Below, piece by piece: positions 55,151 through 64,000 of a stretch of 64,000 bases of DNA. Source of the DNA: Melieria omissa. Lineage: Eukaryota > Arthropoda > Insecta > Diptera > Ulidiidae. The DNA is taken from contig OZ020270.1 of the NCBI GenBank assembly GCA_963971225.1, positions 26,287,123 to 26,351,122 of the forward strand, given 5' to 3'. Positions within the stretch are counted from its first letter, which is position 1; each line of letters starts with the position of its first letter. Made by a program: the position numbers and the translations under genes. The notes under the pieces were generated by a model. The model was not told the origin of the DNA and ran no database searches. It saw only the letters and a program-made list of their open reading frames with translations.

Positions 55151-55724
55151 CCACAACCGGCTGCCCCACCTTGTCTCGCAGTTGAAACGACAACCCGGCA
55201 GCTTGACTATTGAAGGAAAGATAGATGGAAAGTTGTTTGTGTTGACACTGGATACTGGCGCATCATATTCGTTCATAAGACGGAAGCTTCTGAGGAATTG
55301 GGAACCGTTGCATGGCATACAACTGAGGACTGCGACTGGCGAGCGTGCGCCGGTAAGAGAAAAAGTTAAAAAAACGATCGCTATCGGCACCAGCAGCCTG
55401 GAACACGAGTTCATCGTCGCGGATATAGTGGACGACGTGATTATCGGCGTGGATTTCATGATTAGGCACGGTTTTACGCTGGACCTGAAAGAAAATGTGC
55501 TGAGATATGCCAACGTTGAATTCCCGCTGCACCCCGGCTATGAGCGAAGCGTTGCGGTAAGGAAGGTTGTATCGTGTCAACACCGGAGGATACCAGCGAA
55601 TTCTGAGGGGATTGTGTGGGCAAAGGTGGACGAGGACGATGGGACGAGTCGGCTGTGGGTTTTAGAAGCACCGAAACAAGGTGCTAAACCTCCTGAATGC
55701 ACCCAGATACGTCGGGAAAGATGA
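55108..55724 (+). pseudogene. Protease region of C
   Basis: The -1 frame runs through KGRELIPTTGCPTLSR into LDTGASYSFIRRK (near 55246) and DDVIIGVDFMIRHG. About 75 bp of the linker are missing near 55680 relative to B1, changing frame; the stretch holding the shared TAA of B1 and B2 is lost with it. Confidence 0.83.
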
Positions 55725-57625
55725 GGTAATTGGCGAGTGTAAGGAAGCTGTATCAGTGGTCAATTGCGAGAGTAGCCCGCCTGGAGGTAATAAGAAGTGC
55801 GGTTTTAACACGGACGTCATACCGCAGGAAAACCAGTGGAGCAGCGAGTTGACGGCCAAGCAGAAACAGAAGGCGAGGTCACTCCAGCAGCACTATGGGT
55901 CAATATTTGCGACAGAAGCAGGCGGAAGAACAGCCATAGTTAAGCACAACATTGACACGGGAAGTGAAAAACCGATTCGCCAACCTCAAAGACGAGTTCC
56001 TCTGGCCAAGAGGGAAGAAGTCACAGATTTGATCGAAAACATGCGGAAAGAAAAGGTCATAGAGCCTTCTTCGGTCCCCTGGTGCTCGCCGGTCGTGCTA
56101 GTCAAGAAAAAGGATGGCAGTACCCGGTTTTGTGTGGACTATCGGAAGCTCAATGATGTGACCAAGAAGGACAGTTATCCACTACCTCGGATCGATGACA
56201 CTGTCAGGCACGCAGTGGTTCTCCACGCTCGACTTACGCAGCGGCTATTGGCAGGTAGAGCTTGCAGACAAGGACAAGGAGAAAACGGGTTTCAGTGTTG
56301 GCGATGGTTTGTGGCAATTCGCCGTCATGCCGTTTGGACTCTGCAACGCACCAGCAACATTCGAGCGGCTAATGGAACGCGTGCTAAAAGGACTGCATTG
56401 GCGGACGTGCCTGGTGTACCTCGACGATATAATCGTGATGGGTAAAAGCTTCGACGACCACCTGGGAAAGCTGAAGGAGGTATTCGATCGGATACAAAAA
56501 GCTGGGCTTAAACTCAACCCAAAGAAGTGCTCGCTGTTCCAAAAGGAGGTCAAGTATTTGGGTCATACGGTTTCCGCCCGCGGAGTACATACGGATGAAG
56601 GCAAAATCACGGCGGTGAAGGAGTGGCCCCGGTCACGCAATCTATACGAACTCCGCAGTTTCCTGGGCCTGTGCACATACTACCGCCGATTTGTTCCGGG
56701 ATTCGCGAACATAGCCAGCAGCTTGCACAAACTGACGAAAAAGAGCCAAGCTTTCGAGTGGAACGAGGAGCAGGAACGGGCTTTTGCACGACTGAAGGAA
56801 AAACTGTGCACTGCTACAATTCTGGCCTTCCCCGTGCCTGTGGAGATGTTTGTGCTGGATACAGATGCAAGCGGGAATAGTATTGACGGTGTGCTATCAC
56901 AGATAATAGACGGCCAGGAACAAGTGATAGCGTACTACAGTAGGGTTCTATCGAAACCGGAACGCAACTACTGTGTGACACGGAGAGAACTCATGGCGGT
57001 ATTGGACTGTGTAAAACACTTCCACAAATATCTGTATGGACAAAGGTTTCGCCTGCGCACAGATCATGCGGCATTGAGAGGGCTCCTGAACTTGAAAGAT
57101 CCTGAAGGGCAATTGGCGCGGTGGATCGAGCGACTGCAGAGCTACGACTACACGATAGAGCATCGCAAGGGCAGTAGCCATGGGAATGCCGATGCCTTGG
57201 CACGCCGTCCGTGCAAAGTCGAACGCAGGCAGTGCTCGCGAGCCGAAAGCAAAGAACAGATAGTGGACGTCCGGTTGGTAAGCGTTATGCCAGAGGAAGA
57301 GTGGTCTGCGGAGAGGCTACAAAAGGACCAGCGTGAGGATGCGGATCTTGCGAAAATCGTCGAAGGCAAGCTGCAAGGCGCACGTCCAGACTGGCAGGAG
57401 ATGGCCGGTGAAAGCCCGATCGCGAAGGCTTACTGGGCACAGTGGAAAAGTCTGCGGCTGAAGGAAGGATGGCTGTACCGCGAATGGAAGAGCGCGGATG
57501 GTCGGACCAGCAACTCCCTAATGGTAGTGCCGAAATGCAGAATCAACGAGGTCATCGAGGCATACCATAACGACTCCAGTGGAGGGCACCTAGACATCAC
57601 CAAAACCGTCACAAAAATAAAATGA
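55681..57625 (+). pseudogene. Reverse transcriptase, RNase H and integrase N-terminus of C
   Basis: RT first blocks are in one frame up to about 56200 ([31 protein letters not shown]). An 11-bp deletion after RIDDT shifts the frame; then [23 protein letters not shown] near 56420, GLCTYYRRFVPG, WNEEQERAFARLKEKL, DTDASGNSID and RTDHAALRGL follow without break. The frame continues into the integrase linker and stops at TGA 57623-57625, next to an A-rich run. Confidence 0.87.
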
Positions 57626-58613
57626 CGATTCTACTGGGTAGGATGTCAGGAGTCTGTAGCCGAGTGGATTAAGAGCGAGAGGGCCGACAAGAAGATCTCG
57701 AGGCCGCATGCAGCAGTACAACGTGGGAGCGCCCTTCGAGCGGATTGCTATGGACGTCACCGGCCCATTCCCAACTAGCACTCAGGGCAACAAATATGTG
57801 CTGGTGGTAATGGATTATTTCAGCAAATGGCTCGAGGTGTACCCTGTTCGTAACCAGGAGGCCACTACGATCTCGGAAAAGCTGGTAAACAACTGGGTAG
57901 CCCGGTTCGGAGTTCCGTTGGAGTTGCACTCAGATCCAGGCCAGAATTTCCAGTCTGCGGTATTCAAGGAAGTGTGTGAGCTGCTGGGGATAAAGAAAAC
58001 TCGTACCACTCCTTTGCACCCACAGTCCGACGGCATGGTGGAACGCTTTAACCGGTCACTGGAAGAATACCTGCGGAAAGTGGTAGACAGGAATCAAAAG
58101 GATTGGGACACGCATATCCCCCTGTTCCTGATGGCGTATAGGTCAGCCCCGCACGATACGACATCACTCACTCCAGCCCGAGCAGTGTTCGGCACAGAGT
58201 TGCGGTTACCCGCTGACTTGAAGTTTGGGGTAATCAGCACGACGGGAGGCGCTAAGACGGACTACGCGGTCAAAGAGCGGGCGGAACTGGAGGAAATTCA
58301 CCAGTTTATAAGGAGCCGCACCAAACTGGTCAGCGATAAGGCGAAAGCCAGATATGATCTACGGGCCAACTCAGCAGGGTTCCAAGAAGGCGATCTGGTA
58401 ATGCTCTACAACCCGCAGCGGAGGAAAGGTTTGTCTCCGAAACTTCAAGCGTCATGGGAAGGACCTTACGAAGTCGTGACTAGGATTAACGACGTGGTAT
58501 ACAGAATTCAACGTTGCAGCAATAAATGCGCTAAGCTGAAGGTAGTCCATTTGGAGCGCCTGGCGGCTTATCACAGCGGAGCCTCGGCACTTGTTCGGGA
58601 CGAACAAGTTTAA
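57626..58613 (+). pseudogene. Integrase of C, core and C-terminus
   Basis: The zinc region is cut by a small deletion near 57675 (the CDQC pair is missing). From 57708 the frame is open: VVMDYFSKWLEVYP, LHSDPGQNFQS, SDGMVERFNRSLEEYL and WEGPYEVVTRIND. The three acidic residues are retained. It ends VRDEQV with TAA at 58611-58613. Confidence 0.86.
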
Positions 58614-58945
58614 GCGGTGGGCAGTGTAACGATAAGACAGTCTGTCGCTGTGCAAAGCAACCCTGTCGCTACGCGCCGTGCTATAATTCAATTTGGCAAT
58701 GACAGCCGCGATAATAATGGAAACTTTTAGTCCAACCTGGCACTGATGGCCGCGATAATGGAAACTTTTAGTCCAACTTGGCAATGATGGCCGCGATAAT
58801 GGAAACTTTTAGTCCAATCTGGCATGTGCGAGAACGATCTGCGCGATAACCGAGCAGGTAGAAAGGGCAGCCGGGTACGGCGCAGCCAGTCAGTCTGATT
58901 TTGACTAGTGAAGGTGCCACACGGTGTAATTAACCTATTATTAAG

Positions 58946-59655
58946 CCTATGAAACCGGTAATTATTTTTGAAAAAATACGTTTATTGTGAGGAAATGATT
59001 ACAATTTTATTCTTCAAAGTAATGGCCATCGCTAGCTACACATTTTTCCCATCTCTCAGGCAATTTATGGATGCCTCGCCAAAAAAATGTTTCGTCTTTT
59101 GCCTGAAACCAATCATCGATCCATTTTTTGACTTCTGCGTGAGAATTGAAGCGCCGTTCCGTTAATGCGTGGCCCATCGATGCGAACATGTGATAATCCG
59201 AAGGCGCCAAGTCTGGTGAGTAAGCCGCATGAGCAAGAGCTTCCCAGTTGTACGATGCAACCAATTCTTTGGTGGCTCTAGTGCGGTGTGGTGGTGCGTT
59301 GTTTTCGAGGAAAATCACTTTGTGTTGCCTAGCTTCATATTCTGGGCGTTTTTCGGCCAAATCGGCCAATTGTTGTTGGTAACGTTCACCGTTAACCGTT
59401 TCACCAGGTTTTAGAAGGTCATACCATATGACACCACGCCACAAAATTAACTGTGTCCGCAAATCGTAATTTGTAGGCACGTAATCCGACATTTTCCGGA
59501 GCGTCAAACAATGCGTTGTTGGATGAAACTTGACAAATTGTGAACTGAATATTGTTGACATATGACAGAAGAAGTAAACATGACAATTTGGTACGGTTCT
59601 GTAGTTTATAAATATTCGGCTATTTACCGCTAGATGTCGTTACCGGTTTCATAGG
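58946..59655 (-). mobile_element. Mariner element, internally deleted
   Basis: Inverted ends CCTATGAAACCGGTAA and TTACCGGTTTCATAGG surround a minus-strand transposase remnant. A TA occurs inside the ends (CCTATG), but the outer flanks do not give a clear TA duplication. At 710 bp it is about half the normal 1.3 kb. Confidence 0.8.
59007..59561 (-). pseudogene. Mariner transposase, C-terminal two thirds
   Basis: Recognisable blocks are LLKPGETVNGERYQQQL, RQHKVIFLENNAPPH, HAAYSPDLAPSDYHMFASMG and HAEVKKWIDDWF. The N-terminal helix-turn-helix is missing. Where the family has its first catalytic aspartate (the WWD segment) the sequence reads LILWRGVIWYD. The second, normally in HDNA, reads ENNA. 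Only the third (SPDLAPSDYH) is normal. The protein would be inactive. Confidence 0.85.
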
Positions 59656-59899
59656 CGCATACCTGGTAATTAAGTGTAAAGACAGTGAAGTGTAAATCTG
59701 CGAAATAAAGTGATTCTTGGTTTTTATTGACTGCGCATACCTGGTAATTAATTGTAAAGACAGTGAAGTGTAAATCTGTGAATTAAAGTGATTGTTGGTT
59801 TTTATTGACTGCGTTTGGATAATTAAAGTTGTTTTATTTTCAAATTGCACAATCCAGTGATACGTATCAGCCCACTAGTACTAGTATTCGTAACACTAT

Positions 59900-60565
59900 T
59901 ATATAAAAACAAGTGTGACGTTTTTTGAGCCACAATCAGGCAAAAACCACTGAACCGGTTTAGATGAAATAAGCACCAAACATTTTTTTATCTGCGGGAA
60001 TGGTACATAGGCAATATGATATTGACCACGCCCCATTATTACGCCCATTATGGTAACAAAACTTATCCATGGTAAGCTCTTGTAAGACAATATGGGTATC
60101 AAACGATTCAGCGTGTCATTGCGGCAAACATAGGCTATAATATAATCGGCCACGCTCCATATTCGCGCCCACTTAACTAACAAAACAAAGCTACACTATA
60201 TGTTTGTAAATAAATGTTAACGTAAAATGATCCTGTGTTTCAAATGGGGCGAACAGAGGCTATATGAGATTGACCATGCCCACTTGGTACGTCTTTCCGC
60301 CACGCCCACTATAACGAAAAATCAACAATGATATATTTTTCACAGCAATATGGGTGTCAAACGATTCAAAATGTAATTCCGGCAAACATAGGCTATAATA
60401 TAATCGGCCACGCCCACTTAACTAACACAACCAAGCTACACTACGTATCTGTAAATAAATGTTGATGTAAAATGATTCTGTGTTTCATAGGGGTAAACAC
60501 AAGCTGTATAAGATTGACAATGCCCATCCTGCAATGCTAACCATGCTATCTCTCACAAACAAAAC
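59900..60565. repeat. Satellite-like repeat, period about 260 bp
   Basis: Blocks containing GGCAAACATAGGCTATAATA and CGGCCACGCYC recur at about 60120 and 60380, with a partial earlier copy. Each unit includes ATATGGGTRTCAAACGATTC and TGTAAATAAATGTTRA. About 2.3 units. No coding sequence. Confidence 0.65.
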
Positions 60566-60742
60566 TGATTGTTGCCAGACGGTGCTGTATTTAAATGAAA
60601 AAACGGGAAAAGTGTTCGTGTCAGTTGTTTTCAGTCAGGTATTTTCATTTCAACCGATGCGGCAGCACAGCACACCGACGATTTTGACAAAAGCGATAAA
60701 CGATCAGCCGGGGGCTTGCTACAACCTTGTAGTTCAGTCATG
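60566..60742 (+). mobile_element. P-like MITE, third copy, left end missing
   Basis: It matches the right 60% of 10397-10691 (GCCAGACGGTGCTGTATTT onward) and ends GTTCAGTCATG. The left end is replaced by satellite-like sequence. Confidence 0.6.
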
Positions 60743-61180
60743 TATACAGGTAGTTTCAATGCGACAGATAAAAATAAAATTGACAAGTGGAAAAAAATGT
60801 TTGTTTACAAATTTTGTATTACTATTTTCTGTTTTGCTACAGAGCTGCAGTTTCACACAAACAGTTTATGTACTATATCATTCAGTTTATGTAGTTACTT
60901 TTTTTTGCACCCTTAAAATTTTATTTTTATTTGTCAAAAATGCAAATGACTTTTAATTTTGCTCGATTGAATCTACCCGTATATATTTGTATCATGGTTC
61001 CAACATAAATTTATGAAGCCAGGAACGATAAAAAAGTATCGATACCAAGTAAAATACTTATAAAAAGCATCGAGTACAAAAAGTACTTGTGATTAAAAAA
61101 AGTATAGAGTATTTACTTCTATCGAATCACCACTAGGCCGTCAATCGTAGTTCATTACTCGCTGCTGTGGAATCAGTCAC
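60743..61180. other. Unassigned AT-rich sequence
   Basis: No terminal repeats, coding signal or RNA structure recognised. Several overlapping AAGTA/TACTT runs occur at 61030-61110. Confidence 0.4.
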
Positions 61181-61182
61181 TA

Positions 61183-61825
61183 GGTCTGTTTGGCAGAGAA
61201 TAATTTGTACGAATTTGTACAAATTTTTACTGGATCCTGTTGACGCCAAATCTCCAGTAACGAGAGAGAAACTGAGAGCGTAAAGTGACAGTTCATTTCG
61301 TGAGAACTTGCAAGTTTTTACTGGCGAAATTTTGTCCAGTAACTTTTTGCCAGTAAGAAAAAGAAAAACATATGATTGGCTCCCAAATGATTCACTGCAA
61401 CGAAACATAAATTTTGAAAACATTTGGAGGCAAATGGAAACAGCAAAGAAATTGTGCGTTCGCAAGTCTGCTGACCCGAAACCGTCTTGCTCAGATTTAC
61501 CCGCTGAAGCTCAAAAGGAAGAAGTGCAGATTGAGCGCAACGAACTACTTGCATTTTGCATTAAAAGTCTGATTTAACTTAATTTTCCCTACCACTTCAA
61601 ACCTCAAATGAAACTTTAAGATCAGCTGTTTCGTTGTTTAACCCTCCTGTTTACACCCTTTTTACTGTGTAGTGTGAGTGAGTCAAGTCCCAGTGGTGTA
61701 ACCAAGAGTTAACTTGCAAATTCTTACAAATTGCTGTTTGTTCACATTTTTGGATAGTTTCATTTTTGGGAGCGTAAGCTCGCTTACTCCTGATATTTTT
61801 TACTGGAAATCTGGCCAAACAGACC
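61183..61825. mobile_element. TA-flanked inverted-repeat element
   Basis: The ends GGTCTGTTTGGC and GCCAAACAGACC are inverted repeats with TA on both sides (61181-61182, 61826-61827). TTACTGG/CCAGTAA occurs at least five times inside. An 89-codon open frame lies at 61308-61577. Confidence 0.7.
61308..61577 (+). CDS. Unrecognised 89-codon open frame inside the TA element
   Basis: It begins with a non-ATG codon by position, so the true start is unknown; a first internal Met is at about residue 43 (QMETAKKLCVRK). The second half is hydrophilic with a SADPKPSCSDLPAEAQ segment and ends at TAA 61575-61577. The composition looks protein-like, in contrast to the AT-rich flanks. I do not recognise a family. 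It may be a captured exon, a transposase end or chance. Confidence 0.25.
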   Translation: MQVFTGEILSSNFLPVRKRKTYDWLPNDSLQRNINFENIWRQMETAKKLCVRKSADPKPSCSDLPAEAQKEEVQIERNELLAFCIKSLI

Positions 61826-61966
61826 TACTGTTTAGAATATTGTCGGTGGAGCTGGAAAAGCATCGATGATTGCCCACAACGATGTTATTGGGAAACTATC
61901 ATCGATGTATCGACCTCTTTCCAATTGGGTCTTTATTGAAATACATCAAACTATAAATGTATTTAA

Positions 61967-62469
61967 CCCTTTCGGTTATTCTATGCCATATGGCATAGTC
62001 TCTTTTCAGTGCCTGTTTTTATTTTTGTATTTTTCAATTTTTGTATTTTTCTCTGAAGATTTTTATACCAAATCATGAAAAAAATATTTTGATTAGTGTA
62101 CCAAGTAACTTGTAAGGGTTCAGAAAGTGCGCAGTCCTATCGAGCTGCTTATTTTAGAAAAAGAGGTCACTTCGTACTTTTATTTATTCTATTACAAAAA
62201 TCAATTTATTTTATAGGTTTATGTAAGTAATCTAGTAGGTATTTATTGCTTTAGTAAGTGTAAAAAAAGTTAGATCCCAAATATAGTTCACTAAGGCTGT
62301 ACGATTTTTTTTAGTTTTTACTATGCCATATTTCATGATGCCCAAAAACCACTTTTTCGAACAATATTTTAAAAAATTACTTTTGATTATTCATTATGTA
62401 GGCTTAAACAGTAATAAAATGGAAAATAATGACTTTTAAAGTTAAAACAAAAAAGAAGTAAAGAAAGGG
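61967..62469. mobile_element. TTAA element with CCCTTTC ends
   Basis: TTAA at 61963-61966 and 62470-62473 bound CCCTTTCGG and AAGAAAGGG ends (7-bp inverted repeat). The perfect 18-bp palindrome CTATGCCATATGGCATAG lies at 61981-61998, with a partial copy (CTATGCCATATTTC) near 62323. No coding region. Confidence 0.6.
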
Positions 62470-62473
62470 TTAA

Positions 62474-62821
62474 ACATGTCAGCAATTCATTTATCACTTT
62501 ATTAAAGGGGTTTGTGTTACAAAATAAGGCTTATGTGCAGAATAGCGTACCCTCGTGAAAAAATTAATAAGTATGTTTATACAAAGAAGTTTCGCTCCTG
62601 AGTCTAACAAATTAAAAATTTTGCCTGGGAAATGCCTACCAAAGGCGTGGCACGGGGTCAAAGTTCAAAACCTTTATCAAAATAACTCATATCATACCTT
62701 CATTTTGGTGTACCACATTATATACTTTATATGTACGAGTAAAAAATTATAAGCAAAAACTTTTTTTTATATACAATTTACAAACCCCGATTTTTTTTCT
62801 CGAAAAAAACCAAAATAAATA
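62474..62821. other. Unassigned sequence, possible short inverted-repeat element
   Basis: GGGGTTTGTGTTACAAA (62505) and TTTACAAACCCC (near 62780) are partly inverted copies and could bound a 290-bp MITE; flanks are not clear. Otherwise AT-rich with no feature. Confidence 0.35.
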
Positions 62822-63416
62822 TAGGGTGTTTTTTTTAGAGGTATAGAACTTCGAATTGAAATAAAACACAAGAAAATCGTTTTAATGTCCATCAATTTGG
62901 CTTTATTGGAAGGATAATTTTATGCCATTAATATTTAAATATGATTTCGGGCATGTGGCCGCCGCGGCTGGCTCGAATAAAGCCAATTCTACAGGTCCAA
63001 TTTTCAGTTGATGGACAAAGCTCCAATTGCTGTGCACGGTGGCGAATCGATTCATTCGGGTCCTCTTCAACATTTTGCTCTACAGCGGCAATTGTTTCTT
63101 CGGTGTGCACTGTTCGACGTCTCTGCGGATGCGTATTATCACATAGAGTAAACGTAGTGCGAAAACGACCCATAGTTAACCGAATTAATTGCTCTGATGG
63201 ACCATAAAATGGACGGAGCTTGCGGTAAACTTCGCGAACTAACCATTATTTTCGAAATAAATTTGCACGATTTGCAAGCGTTGTTCTTTTGTCAACCTGT
63301 TCATGATGAAATGGCAAACCAAACTGAACATAAATGACATTAGAGTTGCCAGATTTGACCACAAAATGCCAGTTTTATCTCTATTCGAAAAACAAACCTC
63401 TAAAAAAAACACCCTA
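62822..63416 (-). mobile_element. IS630/mariner-type element, internally deleted
   Basis: The ends TAGGGTGTTTTTTTTAGAGG and its complement are flanked by TA (62820-62821, 63417-63418). The minus strand holds a transposase with only its two ends left. At 595 bp it is about half of an autonomous element. Confidence 0.85.
62928..63304 (-). pseudogene. IS630/mariner-type transposase, N-terminal part fused to the C-terminal end
   Basis: From ATG at 63302-63304: a first helix-turn-helix region (KEQRLQIVQIYFENNG), a stop just after it and a frame change, then RTVHTEETIAAVEQNVEED and SIRHRAQQLELCPST of the second DNA-binding part. It jumps directly to a C-terminal segment ending RASRGGHMPEIIFKY. The catalytic DDE region is deleted. 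The retained ends would still allow movement by a related transposase. Confidence 0.78.
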
Positions 63417-63600
63417 TATATAATAAATTTGTTACCATATATTCTCTACGGAATTCCCTTTACAATGAAATATAGAACATTTGAACTTTTTTTGTTTTTG
63501 TTTTTATATTTAAATTTATATTGAGTTAAAAGAATCTGCCTGCAAGGGGATTCTACGGTTTCCGTGGCGCCGCCATTTGTTTATGATGTTTTTAGATAGA
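63417..63600. other. AT-rich spacer
   Basis: No feature recognised. Confidence 0.4.
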
Positions 63601-64000
63601 TTGGCGGTCTGCCGTCTGCCCTTCTCAACCACCAATCGGGCTCATATACCGGTTGATGGGTGAGAAGGGCTGGTGCGGAAACTAGACTAGACCTCCTCGT
63701 GGTGGCCGCTGGTAACAGCCACTTCAGGTAGGGTCCTGTCTCTGCCCGTTAGTGGCTGGCTAACTAGTCTATTCCCTTAAAATCCCATCTTCCCAACACT
63801 TTTATACTTTATTACCCTTTCCCTCTCCCCCCCCCCCCTAATCCAAGGTGTCACGCGACCCGTGCCTATTGGATGGTTTGCAGCCAGGGGGTAATACCGG
63901 CTGTATTCTAACGGAGCCTCTCTGATACCTGCCCGCCTCAGAGAGTAACTGTGGGCTTACCGTGCTATCGGGGGCTATGGCACGGCGGACCTCCAGACCC
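63601..64000 (+). mobile_element. Possible 5' region of another LINE, cut by the window end
   Basis: The base composition changes abruptly to GC-rich near 63590. The run of C at 63828-63838, GTGTCACGCGACCCGTGCC and GTGGGCTTACCGTGC are in the style of the LOA-like LINE start at 22117-22165, without being the same sequence. A hairpin forms from GCCCTTCTCAACC (63619) and its partner GGTGAGAAGGGC (63658). No ORF can be judged. Confidence 0.4.

Larger units (their letters stand above)
52729..59895 (+). mobile_element. Ty3/gypsy-type LTR retrotransposon, copy C, with CTAT duplication
   Basis: CTAT flanks it at 52725-52728 and 59896-59899. It keeps all domains in order from gag to integrase and both LTRs, each with a foreign insertion. 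Stops in gag and three or four frame changes in pol make it inactive. This is the most complete coding set of the family in the window. Confidence 0.9.
58625..59895 (+). repeat. 3' LTR of C, with a mariner and a 78-bp duplication
   Basis: It starts TGTAACGATAAGACAG and ends TTCGTAACA. A mariner remnant lies at 58946-59655. Directly after it, 59656-59733 and 59734-59811 are tandem copies of LTR sequence (78-bp period). Confidence 0.85.

Overview
The window looks like a heterochromatic or repeat-rich stretch of an insect genome, most likely a higher dipteran. The inference rests on its elements: a tRNA-Leu-primed Ty3/gypsy family, CR1-group and LOA/I-group LINEs, mariner, Tc1, piggyBac and hAT relatives, and tRNA-derived SINEs. 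I found no convincing host gene. No multi-exon gene, rRNA, functional tRNA, CRISPR or bacterial operon structure is visible. Every recognisable coding region belongs to a mobile element and almost all are broken.

Layout. 1-3.99 kb: 3' part of a CR1-group LINE. 4.35-6 kb: two tRNA-derived SINEs, one split by a TA-flanked MITE. 6.2-7.56 kb: a degenerate inverted-repeat element. 7.55-16.84 kb: LTR retrotransposon A, lacking protease, RT, RNase H and the integrase core, and filled by a CACTA-ended MITE, a dead piggyBac (itself carrying a P-like MITE and a TA MITE) and a Transib/RAG1-like fragment. 16.86-18.36 kb: three MITE-type elements nested like dolls. 18.37-28.66 kb: a long foldback element whose two arms each carry a different TTAA-type MITE at the same site; one arm is split by a hAT (perfect 8-bp target duplication), which is split in turn by a nearly full-length LOA-like LINE (11-bp duplication). 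28.7-31.7 kb: P-like non-autonomous elements and unassigned sequence.

31.75-51.93 kb: a multimer of one Ty3/gypsy family (copies B1, B2 and two further units), built by repeated recombination. A 4114-bp period is duplicated with no difference noticed. The junction LTR - 16 bp - LTR occurs three times. 51.9-59.9 kb: a fourth copy (C) with a CTAT target duplication, a MITE in its 5' LTR and a dead mariner in its 3' LTR. 60-64 kb: satellite-like repeats, a TA element, a TTAA element, an internally deleted IS630/mariner element and what may be the 5' end of another LINE.

How the parts work together. The Ty3/gypsy family has Gag with an N-terminal SAP-like motif, an 11-residue-repeat coiled coil, a capsid-like region and one CCHC knuckle. 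A GTTAAAC slippery site plus hairpin at the Gag stop would give a -1 shift into protease, RT, RNase H and integrase. There is no envelope gene. The most notable signals are this Gag and recoding design, the shared deletion that links element A to the 45-51 kb units, the foldback with mirror-image TTAA insertions, and the recombination history of the LTR multimer. All names come from reading motifs by eye; no database search was possible.
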